Made by a program: the position numbers and the translations under genes. A DNA stretch of 64,000 nt from an uncultured Francisellaceae bacterium. GTDB taxonomy: Bacteria; Pseudomonadota; Gammaproteobacteria; UBA6186; Azoamicaceae. The stretch lies in NCBI GenBank assembly GCA_903907935.1, contig CAIVQA010000105.1:1-64000 (forward strand), written 5' to 3'. A model generated the notes under the pieces. It saw nothing but the letters and a program-made list of their open reading frames with translations. It did not search any database and was not told the DNA's origin. This document shows, in pieces, positions 55,511 to 64,000 of the stretch (position 1 is its first letter; each line of letters starts with the position of its first letter).

Positions 55511-55662
55511 TATATACTCTCAGCTAATGAGTTTTCGGTGTTCTAAAAAACAAGGAGTGTTGTTTGAGCCTCCTTGAACTCTAGTTGTTACTTACTTTGC
55601 GAAAGGCGAGTTTCACGACTTGTTTTTTAGAATACCGAAAACTCATTAGCTGAGAGTATATA
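55511..55662. repeat. Family A palindrome, short form (copy A9)
   Basis: Arms TATATACTCTCAGCTAATGA and TCATTAGCTGAGAGTATATA, then GTTTTCGGTGTTCT facing AGAATACCGAAAAC (one G-T pair). The plus strand carries GTTTGAGCC ... GGCGAGTTTC. It lies between the divergent ihfB and rpoS genes, in the likely promoter region of both. Confidence 0.9.
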
Positions 55663-55693
55663 TCCCTATATTCATGGAAGAACAAGGGGCATT

Positions 55694-56746
55694 ATGTCAG
55701 ATATTCAAGGAATAGATGAGGAATCTACTGATCTAGATTTAGGTACAGAAGAGTTATTACCATTAGATGAACAATTAGAAGAAGATGAACTAAATTTTGT
55801 TGATGGTAATATAGAGGATCTTGAAGAAGATATTTCTATTGCAGATCCAGAAACTAAAGAATATCTAGAAGATGAGGAATTAAATACAGCTGTTTCTGTA
55901 AAAAAAAAGAAGGGAGACACAGATCCTGCCCAAATATATTTAGAAGATATTGGGAAATCACCATTACTTACTGCTGCAGAAGAAGTTTTTTATTCTAGAT
56001 TAGCCAAAAAAGGCGATCACAGCGCAAGAAACTATATAGTTAAATGCAATTTACGGTTAGTAGTAAAGATAGCTAGGCGTTATTTAAATCGAGGTTTAGC
56101 ATTATTAGATTTGATTGAAGAAGGTAATCTAGGGTTAATCCGAGCTGTAGAAAAATTTGATCCAGAAAGAGGTTTTAGATTTTCTACCTATGCGACTTGG
56201 TGGATTAAGCAAAATATTGAGCGAGCGTTAATGAATCAAACACGAACTATTAGGTTACCGATTCATATCATTAAAGAATTAAATACTTATTTAAGAAAAG
56301 CTCGTGAAATTACTAATAAATTAGACCATGAACCATCATTTGAAGATATTGCCAAAGCTCTAGATAAATGCCCACACGAAGTAAATAGATTGCTTAGATT
56401 AAATGAAAGAACTTTATCGGTGGATACTCCAGTAAATGATGATAATGAAAAATCATTATTAGAAGCTATTGCGGATCATAAAAATCATAGTCCTATAAAA
56501 ATATTAGAAAATAATAATATTAAGGAACAATTAGACGAATGTTTAAATATGTTAAATGAAAAACAACGTTCTATTTTAGTTAGAAGATTCGGATTACTTG
56601 GGCATGAAGCTGCTACTTTAGAAGAAGTTGGTAGCGAAGTAGGTTTAACTCGAGAGCGAGTAAGACAAATTCAAGTAGAAGCTTTAAAAACTTTAAGAAC
56701 TATATTAGAAGAAAAGGGTATTGCGTTAGAGACAATATTCTATTAA
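55694..56746 (+). CDS. rpoS: RNA polymerase sigma factor RpoS
   Basis: 350 residues. Stationary-phase sigma factor. An acidic N-terminal extension (about 1-72) precedes region 1.2 ([17 protein letters not shown]), region 2 ([20 protein letters not shown], then [19 protein letters not shown]), region 3 ([22 protein letters not shown]) and region 4.2 ([20 protein letters not shown]). These segments follow RpoS, not RpoD. The usual upstream nlpD is absent; the leader is family A copy A9. Long for RpoS (about 330), because of the acidic stretch. Confidence 0.93.
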   Translation: MSDIQGIDEESTDLDLGTEELLPLDEQLEEDELNFVDGNIEDLEEDISIADPETKEYLEDEELNTAVSVKKKKGDTDPAQIYLEDIGKSPLLTAAEEVFYSRLAKKGDHSARNYIVKCNLRLVVKIARRYLNRGLALLDLIEEGNLGLIRAVEKFDPERGFRFSTYATWWIKQNIERALMNQTRTIRLPIHIIKELNTYLRKAREITNKLDHEPSFEDIAKALDKCPHEVNRLLRLNERTLSVDTPVNDDNEKSLLEAIADHKNHSPIKILENNNIKEQLDECLNMLNEKQRSILVRRFGLLGHEAATLEEVGSEVGLTRERVRQIQVEALKTLRTILEEKGIALETIFY

Positions 56747-56748
56747 TT

Positions 56749-56896
56749 TATATTATTAACAAATGAGTTTTCGGTACTCTAAAAAAATAAGGAGCGGTGT
56801 TTGAGCCCCATGCTGTTGCTGTTAGCGTTGCCACGCGTAGGGCGAGTTCAGCGAATTATTTTTTTAGAGCAATGAAAACTCATGTGCGATCAGTAT
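56749..56896. repeat. Family A palindrome, decayed copy (A10)
   Basis: Core variant GCGGTGTTTGAGCCCC ... GGGCGAGTTCAGC as in A3, with AATAA/TTATT instead of ACAAG/CTTGT. The right arm is CATGTGCGATCAGTATA, but the left outer end (TATTAACAAATGAG) no longer pairs with it. The inner part (GAGTTTTC/GAAAACTC) still does. Located between rpoS and the coiled-coil gene. Confidence 0.75.
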
Positions 56897-56938
56897 AGAA
56901 ATTAAAATTGGATCAATATAAACGAGGAACTGAAAGTT

Positions 56939-57178
56939 ATGCCTAGTCAATTATTACAGCAATTGGAAGCTAAAGTTGATCAAACAGTAGAAACTATAGA
57001 ACTTTTAAAGTTACAGATAGAGGAACTAGAACAAAAAAATATTAAGTTACAAGATGATAATAATGTACTTAAAGATAAACATGAAGTTTGGGAAAAAACT
57101 TTATATACTATGTTAAATAAATTAAGTGGTCTTGAGAACATAATGCAAGATAATGAAAAAGCTATAATTGGATACTAA
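56939..57178 (+). CDS. Small coiled-coil protein, ZapB/TIGR02449-like
   Basis: 79 residues, almost wholly a heptad-repeat coiled coil (QLEAKVDQTVETIELLKLQIEELE and on). This matches small division-associated proteins such as ZapB, which stabilises the FtsZ ring, or the related TIGR02449 family. Upstream lies the decayed repeat A10; downstream is mepM. Assignment is by size and coiled coil alone. Confidence 0.6.
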   Translation: MPSQLLQQLEAKVDQTVETIELLKLQIEELEQKNIKLQDDNNVLKDKHEVWEKTLYTMLNKLSGLENIMQDNEKAIIGY

Positions 57179-57265
57179 GGAACGCACACGTTCCTAAAGT
57201 ATTTAGTGTAATGGCTTACAAGTGTTCTTGAACAGCTATAAAATACAGGCTATCCTTTATGATCT

Positions 57266-58702
57266 ATGAGATTTGATTATCAGCCAGCATTGTCTAATAC
57301 CAAAATTTTAAAGACTACAAAGCAAAGAAAACTATTTTTAGTGGCCGGTTTTGGTATGCTTGGCTGTTTAATTATAATTTCTTCTTTAGTACGAACAGTT
57401 AATAGTTATAGTAGCCAAGTAATTTCTATTTATTCAAAAGTAGATGATTCTGATCCTGATATTGCACAAATTACAGTTGAGCAACCAAAATCAATAGACA
57501 TAGCTACAAATGAAGAGACTACAAATAACATTAATGTTGCTGAGGCAAAAGTTAATGCTATACCTGAAAAAATAAAAACTACAATTCCTTCTGAACAACA
57601 AAAATGGCAAACGATTAAAATTCAATCAGGAGATACATTAACCAGCATACTACAAAGTTTACCTATATCGTCTGTACAGAAAAAAGATTTGAACAGTTTT
57701 ATTAAAGCTCATTCAACTGGAGCAGGTAAAGCAGTGGTCAATATTAGGCCTGGGCAGTCTATGAAAATTTTGTTAGATCAAGACAATAATCTTAAGACAA
57801 TTAAATTAGCAGTTACTCATAATAAAACTTTATTTATAGATCAAATAGTGCCAAGAAATTATAAAATTTATCAAGAAGAAAAACCAATTGTTAGAAAATT
57901 AAATTTTGCTAGTAATAAAATTACCGGTTCATTTTTTACCGCAGCTCAAGCTGTAGGATTAAACGATACATTAATCATGGAAATGGCAGAGATTTTTGGT
58001 TGGGATATTGATTTTGTGATGGATATTAGACCAAATGATAAATTTCGTATTCTTTATGAAGAAAAATTTGTAGAAAATGAAAAAATAGGAATAGGGCATA
58101 TATTGGCTGCTGAATTTATTAATCAAGGGCAGATTTATCAAGCGGTACGTTTTACTGATCTACAAGGTAGAGCTGGTTATTATTCCCCGGAAGGTTATAG
58201 TATGAATAAGGCTTTTTTAAGAAATCCGGTAAAATTTACTAGAATTGGATCTAAATTTTCTACTAGTAGGCATCATCCGATTTTACATAGAATTCGTGCT
58301 CATAAAGGGGTAGATTATGTTGCACCTTCCGGAACTCCAGTTAAAGCAGCAGGTGATGGTAGGGTTGTATTTGTTGGAAAAAAAGGTGGATACGGTAATG
58401 TAGTTGAATTGCAGCATGGTAATAAATATTCTACTCATTATGCGCATTTGTCTAATTTTGCCCAAAAACTTACTAGAAATAGTTTTGTTAAGCAAGGGCA
58501 AATAATTGGGTATGTAGGGCGTACTGGGTTAGCTACTGGCGATCATTTACATTATGAATTTAGAGTAGACGGTGTTCATCGAGATCCATTAACCGTACAA
58601 TTACCAAAATCTATGCCACTACCTAATAAATATCGTGCTAAGTTTTTATCTCATGCACAACAAATGATTAGTTTGTTGAACGAAAATGATGTTTCTCGTT
58701 AG
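57266..58702 (+). CDS. mepM: M23 family peptidoglycan endopeptidase, MepM-like
   Basis: 478 residues. One N-terminal membrane segment (about 26-44) anchors it in the inner membrane. An OapA/LysM-like domain follows (WQTIKIQSGDTLTSILQSLP, about 112-132). The LytM/M23 zinc domain near the end has HKGVDYVAPSGTPV (about 347) and HLHYEFRVDG (about 428), the HxxxD and HxH ligands. Cleaves cross-links between peptide stems. The cluster with anmK and tyrS is conserved in gammaproteobacteria; family B copy B2 lies right after it. Confidence 0.92.
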   Translation: MRFDYQPALSNTKILKTTKQRKLFLVAGFGMLGCLIIISSLVRTVNSYSSQVISIYSKVDDSDPDIAQITVEQPKSIDIATNEETTNNINVAEAKVNAIPEKIKTTIPSEQQKWQTIKIQSGDTLTSILQSLPISSVQKKDLNSFIKAHSTGAGKAVVNIRPGQSMKILLDQDNNLKTIKLAVTHNKTLFIDQIVPRNYKIYQEEKPIVRKLNFASNKITGSFFTAAQAVGLNDTLIMEMAEIFGWDIDFVMDIRPNDKFRILYEEKFVENEKIGIGHILAAEFINQGQIYQAVRFTDLQGRAGYYSPEGYSMNKAFLRNPVKFTRIGSKFSTSRHHPILHRIRAHKGVDYVAPSGTPVKAAGDGRVVFVGKKGGYGNVVELQHGNKYSTHYAHLSNFAQKLTRNSFVKQGQIIGYVGRTGLATGDHLHYEFRVDGVHRDPLTVQLPKSMPLPNKYRAKFLSHAQQMISLLNENDVSR

Positions 58703-58716
58703 AATGATGGTTTATA

Positions 58717-58851
58717 GTAACCGTTCACGTGGGTACCTATTGCTGCACTGCGGTCCGTAACTCGCGCACTTTTATCATTAAAAACAAGCCAAACGTGATC
58801 AAACAGTACGGTCCTCGTTGCAGCAATAGGTACACCCACGTGAACGATTAC
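58717..58851. repeat. Family B palindrome (copy B2)
   Basis: Arms GTAACCGTTCACGTGGGTAC and, read on the other strand, GTAATCGTTCACGTGGG. Inner CTGCGGTCCGTAACTCGC and AAACAGTACGGTCCTCG pair well. It lies between the convergent mepM and anmK genes; the anmK stop codon TAA is the right end of the repeat. Confidence 0.88.
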
Positions 58852-60068
58852 GGTTTATATAAACATCCCCCACTTAAAGGCTTCGGCACACCAGTAGTAT
58901 TTGGTACACTAATTGGTAAGCCTTTTACACTACGTACGGCAAAATAGGCGAACATTTGTGCTTCCATATATTTGCTGTTTTCGGCAATCTTTATGTTAAT
59001 AGGGGCTTTAATTTTATTTTCCAATCTAGTTTCTAATTCTTTTAAGATGACAGGATTATTCCATCCGCCACCAGCTAAGATCCAATTTTTTGGTAGATTT
59101 TCTTCATCAATAAAATCAAGACTCCTAGAAATAGATTCTGCTGTAAAGGCTGCTAAGGTAGCGCAAGCATCTTGTAATGAAATTTTTTCTAATTCTTCGA
59201 GAGATTTTAGATCACCAATATCTAAAGATTTGGGTGGTTTAATATCGAAATAATTTTGGTTATTTTGTAGAACACCTTTTTTAAACAAAATGTCTAGAAT
59301 TTCATTATTTACAGTACCTTCTGTACCATATTTGCCATCTTTATCCATAGATTCTGTATTATTAGTTTTTAGTTTAACAAGCCGATCTATTAAACCATTA
59401 CCAGGTCCGGTATCAAACCCAATAACATCTTGATCAGTTTCTCCGGTAATAATGGTTATGTTGGCAATACCACCACAATTTACTATTGCAACAGGATATG
59501 TTTTATCGCGTATAGCTAAAGCCAGATGATAAAGAGGAGCGAATGGAGCTCCTTGTCCTCCGTTTTGTACATCGTTACTACGAAAATCATTAACAACGTT
59601 AATGTTAGTTAAATTAGCAAGTAATTGTCCATCCCCTATTTGAATAGTAATTTTTTTAGATGGTTTATGAAATAAAGTTTGACCGTGATAACCAATAATA
59701 TAAATATCTTTTGGGTTGTATTTTAGTTGTTTTAATAAATTATTTACAGATTCTACATGTAATTTTGTTGATTGTTCTATAACTTGATCAAAGGTAGATC
59801 CTTTAATTTGTGTAACATCATATCTACTAGGGTTGTTTGTTAGATAATTTTGGATAATAGTAGGATAATACTTTTTAGCTTTTTCTAGATCACCATCACA
59901 ATCTCTTACAGCCAATTCAGCTAATTTTAATAATATTTTAAAAGTAGCATCATAACTTAGTGATAAGCCCCCTAGTTCTTTAATTTGTGATAAACCATCT
60001 GTTTCAATTAATGCAGCATCTATACCATCCATGGAAGTGCCGCTCATTAAACCAATACTTCTGAACAT
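58848..60068 (-). CDS. anmK: Anhydro-N-acetylmuramic acid kinase
   Basis: 406 residues, longer than the usual 370. Phosphorylates recycled anhydroMurNAc to MurNAc-6-phosphate. GLMSGTSMDGIDAALIETD at the N-terminus is the ATP-phosphate site, IGFDTGPGNGLIDRLV the second signature, and GGGWNNPVI lies near the C-terminus. Two lysine-rich inserts (about 68-90 and 230-260) account for the extra length. Its stop is in family B copy B2. Divergent from tyrS across copy A11. Confidence 0.93.
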   Translation of the reverse strand: MFRSIGLMSGTSMDGIDAALIETDGLSQIKELGGLSLSYDATFKILLKLAELAVRDCDGDLEKAKKYYPTIIQNYLTNNPSRYDVTQIKGSTFDQVIEQSTKLHVESVNNLLKQLKYNPKDIYIIGYHGQTLFHKPSKKITIQIGDGQLLANLTNINVVNDFRSNDVQNGGQGAPFAPLYHLALAIRDKTYPVAIVNCGGIANITIITGETDQDVIGFDTGPGNGLIDRLVKLKTNNTESMDKDGKYGTEGTVNNEILDILFKKGVLQNNQNYFDIKPPKSLDIGDLKSLEELEKISLQDACATLAAFTAESISRSLDFIDEENLPKNWILAGGGWNNPVILKELETRLENKIKAPINIKIAENSKYMEAQMFAYFAVRSVKGLPISVPNTTGVPKPLSGGCLYKP

Positions 60069-60094
60069 AGTAAGTAACCTTTGTTATGAATAAT

Positions 60095-60315
60095 ATATAC
60101 TAATAGCCCATGAATTTTCGGTACTCTAAAAAACAAGTGACTCGCGCCATCCTGGCGCTTGCCCTTCGGGCGTGTTGCACACGTCAAAAATGTCTATCCT
60201 GACATTTTTTCGTGAAACTCGCCTTTCACAAAGCAAGGGACAACTAGAGGCCAAGGAGGCTCAAACAACACTCCTTGTTTTTTAGAGTACCGAAAACTCA
60301 TGGGCGATTAGTTTA
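60095..60315. repeat. Family A palindrome, long form (copy A11)
   Basis: Arms TATACTAATAGCCCATGAAT and, on the other strand, TAAACTAATCGCCCATGAGT: GCCCATG/CATGGGC replaces GCACATG/CATGTGC of A1 in both arms. It carries the same three-hairpin insert (GCGCCATCCTGGCGC; CGCTTG/CGGGCG with two G-T pairs; TGTC/GACA) as A1, A3 and A6. Between the divergent anmK and tyrS. Confidence 0.88.
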
Positions 60316-60366
60316 GTATAAAATATTAATGCAATCGAATTATACATGATTTATGATGTTTAACAT

Positions 60367-61572
60367 ATGAAAAATAATATTTCTGAACAGTTACAGCAAT
60401 TACAAAAAGGGGTAGATGAGATTTTAGTATTAGAAGACTTAAAATCTTCTTTAAATTCTCAATTAAGAGTTAAGATAGGTTGTGATCCTACTGCTCCTGA
60501 TTTGCATTTAGGGCATACGGTAGTCTTGAACAAAATGCGCCAGTTTCAGTTGTTTGGGCATAAAGTAATATTTATTATTGGTGATTTTACTGGGATGATA
60601 GGAGACCCAACAGGGAAGAATGTTACTAGACCACCATTAACGGAGTCTCAGGTTTTGGAAAATGCTGAGACCTATAAAAACCAAGTATTTAAAATTTTAG
60701 ATCCAGAAAAAACTGAAATTTTGTTTAATTCTAGTTGGTTAGGCAAATTAAGCACCCAAGAAGTTATACATTTAGCCTCTAAATATACTATTGCTAGAAT
60801 GTTAGAACGAGATGATTTTAATAATCGGTATAAAAATGGCCAACCTATTCTTATTCATGAATTTTTGTATCCCTTATTGCAGGGCTACGATTCTGTAGTA
60901 ACTAGAGCAGATGTAGAAATTGGTGGCACCGATCAAAAATTTAATTTATTAGTTGGTAGAGAGTTACAAAAACAGTATGGTCAAAAATCCCAAATAGTGG
61001 TTACATTGCCTTTGTTAGAAGGATTAGATGGTGTGCAAAAAATGTCTAAATCTTTAAATAATTATATAGGTATTAATGAACCAGCTAAGAATATGTTTGG
61101 TAAGCTTATGTCAATTTCTGATCAACTTATGTGGCGGTATTTTGATTTGCTTAGTTTTAAGGAACTATTAGAAATTAATCAATTAAAAAGTAGTGTAGAA
61201 AATGGTCGCAATCCCAAAGAAGTTAAGGTGCTATTAGCTAAAGAAATTGTAACAAGATTTCATGGTGCTGCAGCTGCAGATAAAGCTCACGAAGATTTTG
61301 AATTACAATTTCAGCAAAATAAAATACCAGAAGATCTTCCAGAGATCATGGTAACAATTGGCAATAAGGAACATATGATTGCTTTAGCTAATGTACTAAA
61401 GCAATCAGGATTAGTAACTAGTACTTCTGAAGCATTACGTATGATTCGGCAAAAAGCAGTTAAAATAAACGGCGAAATAATAGAAGACAATGTAACAATT
61501 AAGGCTGATGGAATTCTACATATTTATCAAATAGGAAAAAGAAAGTTTGCAAAAATTAAAGTCCACAATTAA
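60367..61572 (+). CDS. tyrS: Tyrosyl-tRNA synthetase
   Basis: 401 residues, class I synthetase of the TyrRZ type. Charges tRNA-Tyr. The HIGH-type motif is [10 protein letters not shown] and the KMSKS motif is intact. Tyrosine-binding [17 protein letters not shown]-terminal S4 domain (about 340-401) with [16 protein letters not shown]. The last 26 bases overlap the phosphatase gene, if that uses its upstream ATG. Confidence 0.96.
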   Translation: MKNNISEQLQQLQKGVDEILVLEDLKSSLNSQLRVKIGCDPTAPDLHLGHTVVLNKMRQFQLFGHKVIFIIGDFTGMIGDPTGKNVTRPPLTESQVLENAETYKNQVFKILDPEKTEILFNSSWLGKLSTQEVIHLASKYTIARMLERDDFNNRYKNGQPILIHEFLYPLLQGYDSVVTRADVEIGGTDQKFNLLVGRELQKQYGQKSQIVVTLPLLEGLDGVQKMSKSLNNYIGINEPAKNMFGKLMSISDQLMWRYFDLLSFKELLEINQLKSSVENGRNPKEVKVLLAKEIVTRFHGAAAADKAHEDFELQFQQNKIPEDLPEIMVTIGNKEHMIALANVLKQSGLVTSTSEALRMIRQKAVKINGEIIEDNVTIKADGILHIYQIGKRKFAKIKVHN

Positions 61573-62479
61573 TTTATTAACTTATTTATTATGTATGGTG
61601 AGCATCATTGGTATGTCTAATGTTTATGCTGATTTAAAAGATCTTAAGGGAGTATTTTTAATATTTGATAGTGTTAATGACCCAAATACTATTAATCATT
61701 ATAATAAGCCGAAAAAATATCGTAGCGGTGCAGGGCTACATCCTACAAAATTAAATGTTTCTGGTAGTGGCCAGCCAAATTTAAGAGATCTTGAATATAT
61801 AATTACCGAAGCTCAGCGATTTATTAAAGATCCTAATAAGATTTTTATTGTTGATTTAAGACAAGAACCACACGCATTTTTAAATGATAATGCAGTTTCA
61901 TGGTTTGGTTTTAGAAATCAAGTTTCATATAATTTAGAAAAACAATTAGTTTCAGAGTTATCAATTAAAAAAACAGCTAAGATCTATAAGGGAATTGATA
62001 AATTAGAAGATGGTTATTTTATACCTAAAAATCGTTACACAATAACAATACATAAAGTTGTTACGGAACAACAAGCGGTAGAGAGTTTAGGAGTAAGGTA
62101 TCAAAGATTTGTAGTTACTGATCATTTTGCGCCTCGCGCGGAACAAATAGATCTATTTGTTCAGTTTATAAAAAATTTACCAGAAGATTGTTGGCTGCAC
62201 TTTCATTGTCGTGGTGGTAAAGGTCGTACAACAACTTTTATGGTGTTATACGATATTATTAAAAATGCGCATACTTTAGCATTAGAAGATATTTTACAGC
62301 GTCAATATGATTTAGGTGGTACTAAGTTATCCAAGTCGGATTTTCAGGAAATCCGCAAAAAATGGAAAGAACCAGCCGCTAAAGATCGTTATTGGTTTAT
62401 AAAAAATTTTTATAAATATGTGTTAGATCCAGAAGGTTATAGTAAGCGTGATTGGAGCGAGTGGGTTACGCGTTCCTAA
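61547..62479 (+). CDS. Exported PTP-like phytase/inositol-phosphate phosphatase
   Basis: 310 residues. A signal peptide (about 1-28, cleavage near VYA) puts it outside the cytoplasm. The cysteine-phosphatase P-loop is HCRGGKGR (Cys221, Arg227), preceded by the general-acid loop TDHFAPR (Asp192), and [13 protein letters not shown] plus AVSWFG are characteristic of PTP-like phytases (PhyAsr type). Such enzymes remove phosphates from myo-inositol phosphates; Legionella has a translocated member, LppA. It overlaps tyrS by 26 bases; a later ATG at 61595 would shorten the signal. The role could be phosphate scavenging or host inositide alteration. Confidence 0.87.
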   Translation: MQKLKSTINLLTYLLCMVSIIGMSNVYADLKDLKGVFLIFDSVNDPNTINHYNKPKKYRSGAGLHPTKLNVSGSGQPNLRDLEYIITEAQRFIKDPNKIFIVDLRQEPHAFLNDNAVSWFGFRNQVSYNLEKQLVSELSIKKTAKIYKGIDKLEDGYFIPKNRYTITIHKVVTEQQAVESLGVRYQRFVVTDHFAPRAEQIDLFVQFIKNLPEDCWLHFHCRGGKGRTTTFMVLYDIIKNAHTLALEDILQRQYDLGGTKLSKSDFQEIRKKWKEPAAKDRYWFIKNFYKYVLDPEGYSKRDWSEWVTRS

Positions 62480-62493
62480 GGAAAGTGCACTCC

Positions 62494-62588
62494 ATAAGCT
62501 CCGGCATTTACAAACTGCGGTCCGTAACTCGCATGCCGAAGGCATGCTCAGACAGTACGGTCCTCGTTTTGCAAATGCCGGAGCTTAT
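62494..62588. repeat. Family B palindrome, variant arms (copy B3)
   Basis: Outer arms ATAAGCTCCGGCATTT and AAATGCCGGAGCTTAT are unrelated to those of B1 and B2, but the inside keeps CTGCGGTCCGTAACTCGC and GCTCAGACAGTACGGTCC with an apical GCATGCC/GGCATGC hairpin. It lies between the convergent phosphatase and ABC genes. Confidence 0.88.
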
Positions 62589-62601
62589 TTCGTTCATATT
62601 A

Positions 62602-64000
62602 CTAAATGCTTTCTTGATCTGGTAGCAAATCCCCAGATTGCATGCGCCACATATATGCATAACGACCATCTTCTTGCAATAATTGTTCATGCGGACCATC
62701 TTCGATAATTTGTCCTTTATCAAATACTAAAATACGATCCATAGTAGCTAGAGTAGATAATCTATGCGCAATAACAATGGTGGTACGACCTTTAATAAGA
62801 GCTTGCACGCCTTCTTGAATAAGCTTTTCAGTAACAGAATCTAAGGCGCTGGTTGCTTCGTCTAAGATTACTATAGGTGCATTTTTTAACATTGCTCTAG
62901 CAATTGCAATTCGCTGTCTTTGTCCTCCAGATAATTTCATTCCTCTCTCGCCAACCATAGTTTGATATTGTTCTGGGAGTTTAGTAATAAATTCATTACA
63001 ATGAGTGTTTATAGAAGCTTGGATAACTTCTTGGTCACTAGCATTTGGTCTACCATAGCGAATATTTTCCATTAAAGTTCTGTGGAACAAAGAAGTGTCT
63101 TGAGGGATCATAGAAATAGCAGCATGTAAAGAATCTTGGGTAACTTCTCCAATATTTTGGTTATCGATAAGAATTTTGCCACCATGTATTTCGAAAAGGC
63201 GTAAAATTAAATTAGCAAAAGTAGTTTTGCCAGATCCAGAAAAACCAACCAAACCAACTTTAGTTCCAGGTTCAATAGTTATATGTTTATTTTGAAACAA
63301 TCGATTACCATGTCGATAATTAAAAGTTACATTATCAAATTCAATACGGCCATCTTTAACTTGTAAAACTTTGGCATTAGGTGCGTCAATTATTTCTTGA
63401 GGTGTTTGTAGAATAGTTAATGCTTGTTTGGCTAGACCGATTTCCCCAAACAAAGTTGCTAGCGATTCCCCTAAAAACCACATTTGATCCGTTACACAGG
63501 CTGTACTTTGCATTACAAAAGCAACATCTCCCGTAGAGATTAAATTATGTTGCCAGCCAATGATTAATGCATAAATAAGGCCAGACAACATAAAAATCAG
63601 TGGAATATCTGTCCACAAACGTAATTTGTTATAAGATAAAATAAGTCGTTTATTGCTATTTATTTCTTGGTTTTGTTGTTCTTTAATATAATTTATTTCG
63701 TTTTGACTAGTAGAGAATAATTTAACCGAAGCAATATTAGAAATAATATCAACAATACTACCGCTTAAGCGACTTTTGTCTTCGGCATTTTTTTCGGCAG
63801 CTAAATTGGTAAATTGACCAAAATAAACAATAATCATTAAATGTATAATAATCCATGTTCCTAGTATTAATGCACACCAACCATTTATGGTAGTCATTAC
63901 TATTAATGTTACTATAGTTACTGATAAACTAGCTATTACATTCCAGCATAAAATCATTCTGATCATGTCTAAAGATTTTGGAAGATCTCTAATTTTGTTG
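62602..64000 (-). CDS. ABC exporter, fused membrane and ATPase domains (partial)
   Basis: The 3' part of the gene, about 466 residues to the window edge; the frame stays open and the start lies beyond. Several membrane helices (about the first 190 visible residues) form an ABC exporter half. The ATPase domain has Walker A GFSGSGKTT, Q-loop IPQDTSLFHRT, signature LSGGQRQR, Walker B IVILDEAT and H-loop AHRLS. This MsbA/MdlB-type half-transporter exports lipid, drug or peptide; the substrate is undefined. Convergent with the phosphatase across family B copy B3. Confidence 0.9.
   Translation of the reverse strand, partial: NKIRDLPKSLDMIRMILCWNVIASLSVTIVTLIVMTTINGWCALILGTWIIIHLMIIVYFGQFTNLAAEKNAEDKSRLSGSIVDIISNIASVKLFSTSQNEINYIKEQQNQEINSNKRLILSYNKLRLWTDIPLIFMLSGLIYALIIGWQHNLISTGDVAFVMQSTACVTDQMWFLGESLATLFGEIGLAKQALTILQTPQEIIDAPNAKVLQVKDGRIEFDNVTFNYRHGNRLFQNKHITIEPGTKVGLVGFSGSGKTTFANLILRLFEIHGGKILIDNQNIGEVTQDSLHAAISMIPQDTSLFHRTLMENIRYGRPNASDQEVIQASINTHCNEFITKLPEQYQTMVGERGMKLSGGQRQRIAIARAMLKNAPIVILDEATSALDSVTEKLIQEGVQALIKGRTTIVIAHRLSTLATMDRILVFDKGQIIEDGPHEQLLQEDGRYAYMWRMQSGDLLPDQESI

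Overview
The window is an AT-rich chromosomal segment of a gammaproteobacterium. It carries the replication-origin neighbourhood: rpmH-rnpA-yidD-yidC-mnmE-mnmG-rsmG run leftward from about 21.2 kb, and dnaA-dnaN-recF-gyrB run rightward from 25.4 kb. The leftward blocks topA / dprA / LysM-family gene / def-fmt, ihfB and rpoS, and zapB-like / mepM / anmK / tyrS also fit gammaproteobacteria. Low GC, ankyrin-like and pentapeptide proteins, a DOT1-type methyltransferase, an exported phytase-like phosphatase and many unrecognised low-complexity proteins suggest a host-associated, perhaps intracellular, lineage near Legionellales/Coxiellales. That placement is inference from content, not from a search.

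Layout. 0-5 kb: unrecognised and effector-like proteins and an MHS-family transporter. 5-14 kb: topA, dprA, a LysM-family protein that lacks its LysM, def-fmt followed by a GT-C glycosyltransferase where rsmB is usual, tsaC, tRNA-Arg(CCG). 14-21 kb: rsmG to rpmH. 21.2-21.8 kb: probable oriC with DnaA-box-like sites. 21.8-25.3 kb: a Ser-rich protein, a degenerate kinase/receiver protein and a secreted S9 peptidase, lying between oriC and dnaA. 25.4-33 kb: dnaA, dnaN, recF, a 1.07-kb composite palindrome with a 98-aa gene between two parS-like sites, gyrB. 33-43 kb: a MntA/HepT pair, psd, orn, pentapeptide protein, DOT1-like enzyme, a prepilin, a LuxR-type regulator, nnr. 43-52 kb: SLC13-like carrier, trmB, AsmA-like protein, comM, CPA2 antiporter, HAD phosphatase, fdxA. 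52-64 kb: three minor prepilins, a beta-barrel protein, ihfB, rpoS, zapB-like, mepM, anmK, tyrS, the phytase-like phosphatase, and an ABC exporter that runs off the window.

The most unusual content is between the genes. At least eleven copies of one structured palindrome (family A, about 135-220 bp), three of a second (family B) and several of a third (family D) fill intergenic gaps. Arms differ between copies but stay complementary within a copy. Families A and B have unrelated arms but share a core: GTTTGAGC on one side and GCGAGTT on the other, around a variable hairpin. Copies touch gene ends so closely that they supply the stop codons of dprA, comM and anmK and the region just before the dprA start. 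Family D forms the inside of the 1.07-kb composite next to recF. No transposase is visible. These repeats look like the best candidate for an undescribed mobile or RNA-based system here.
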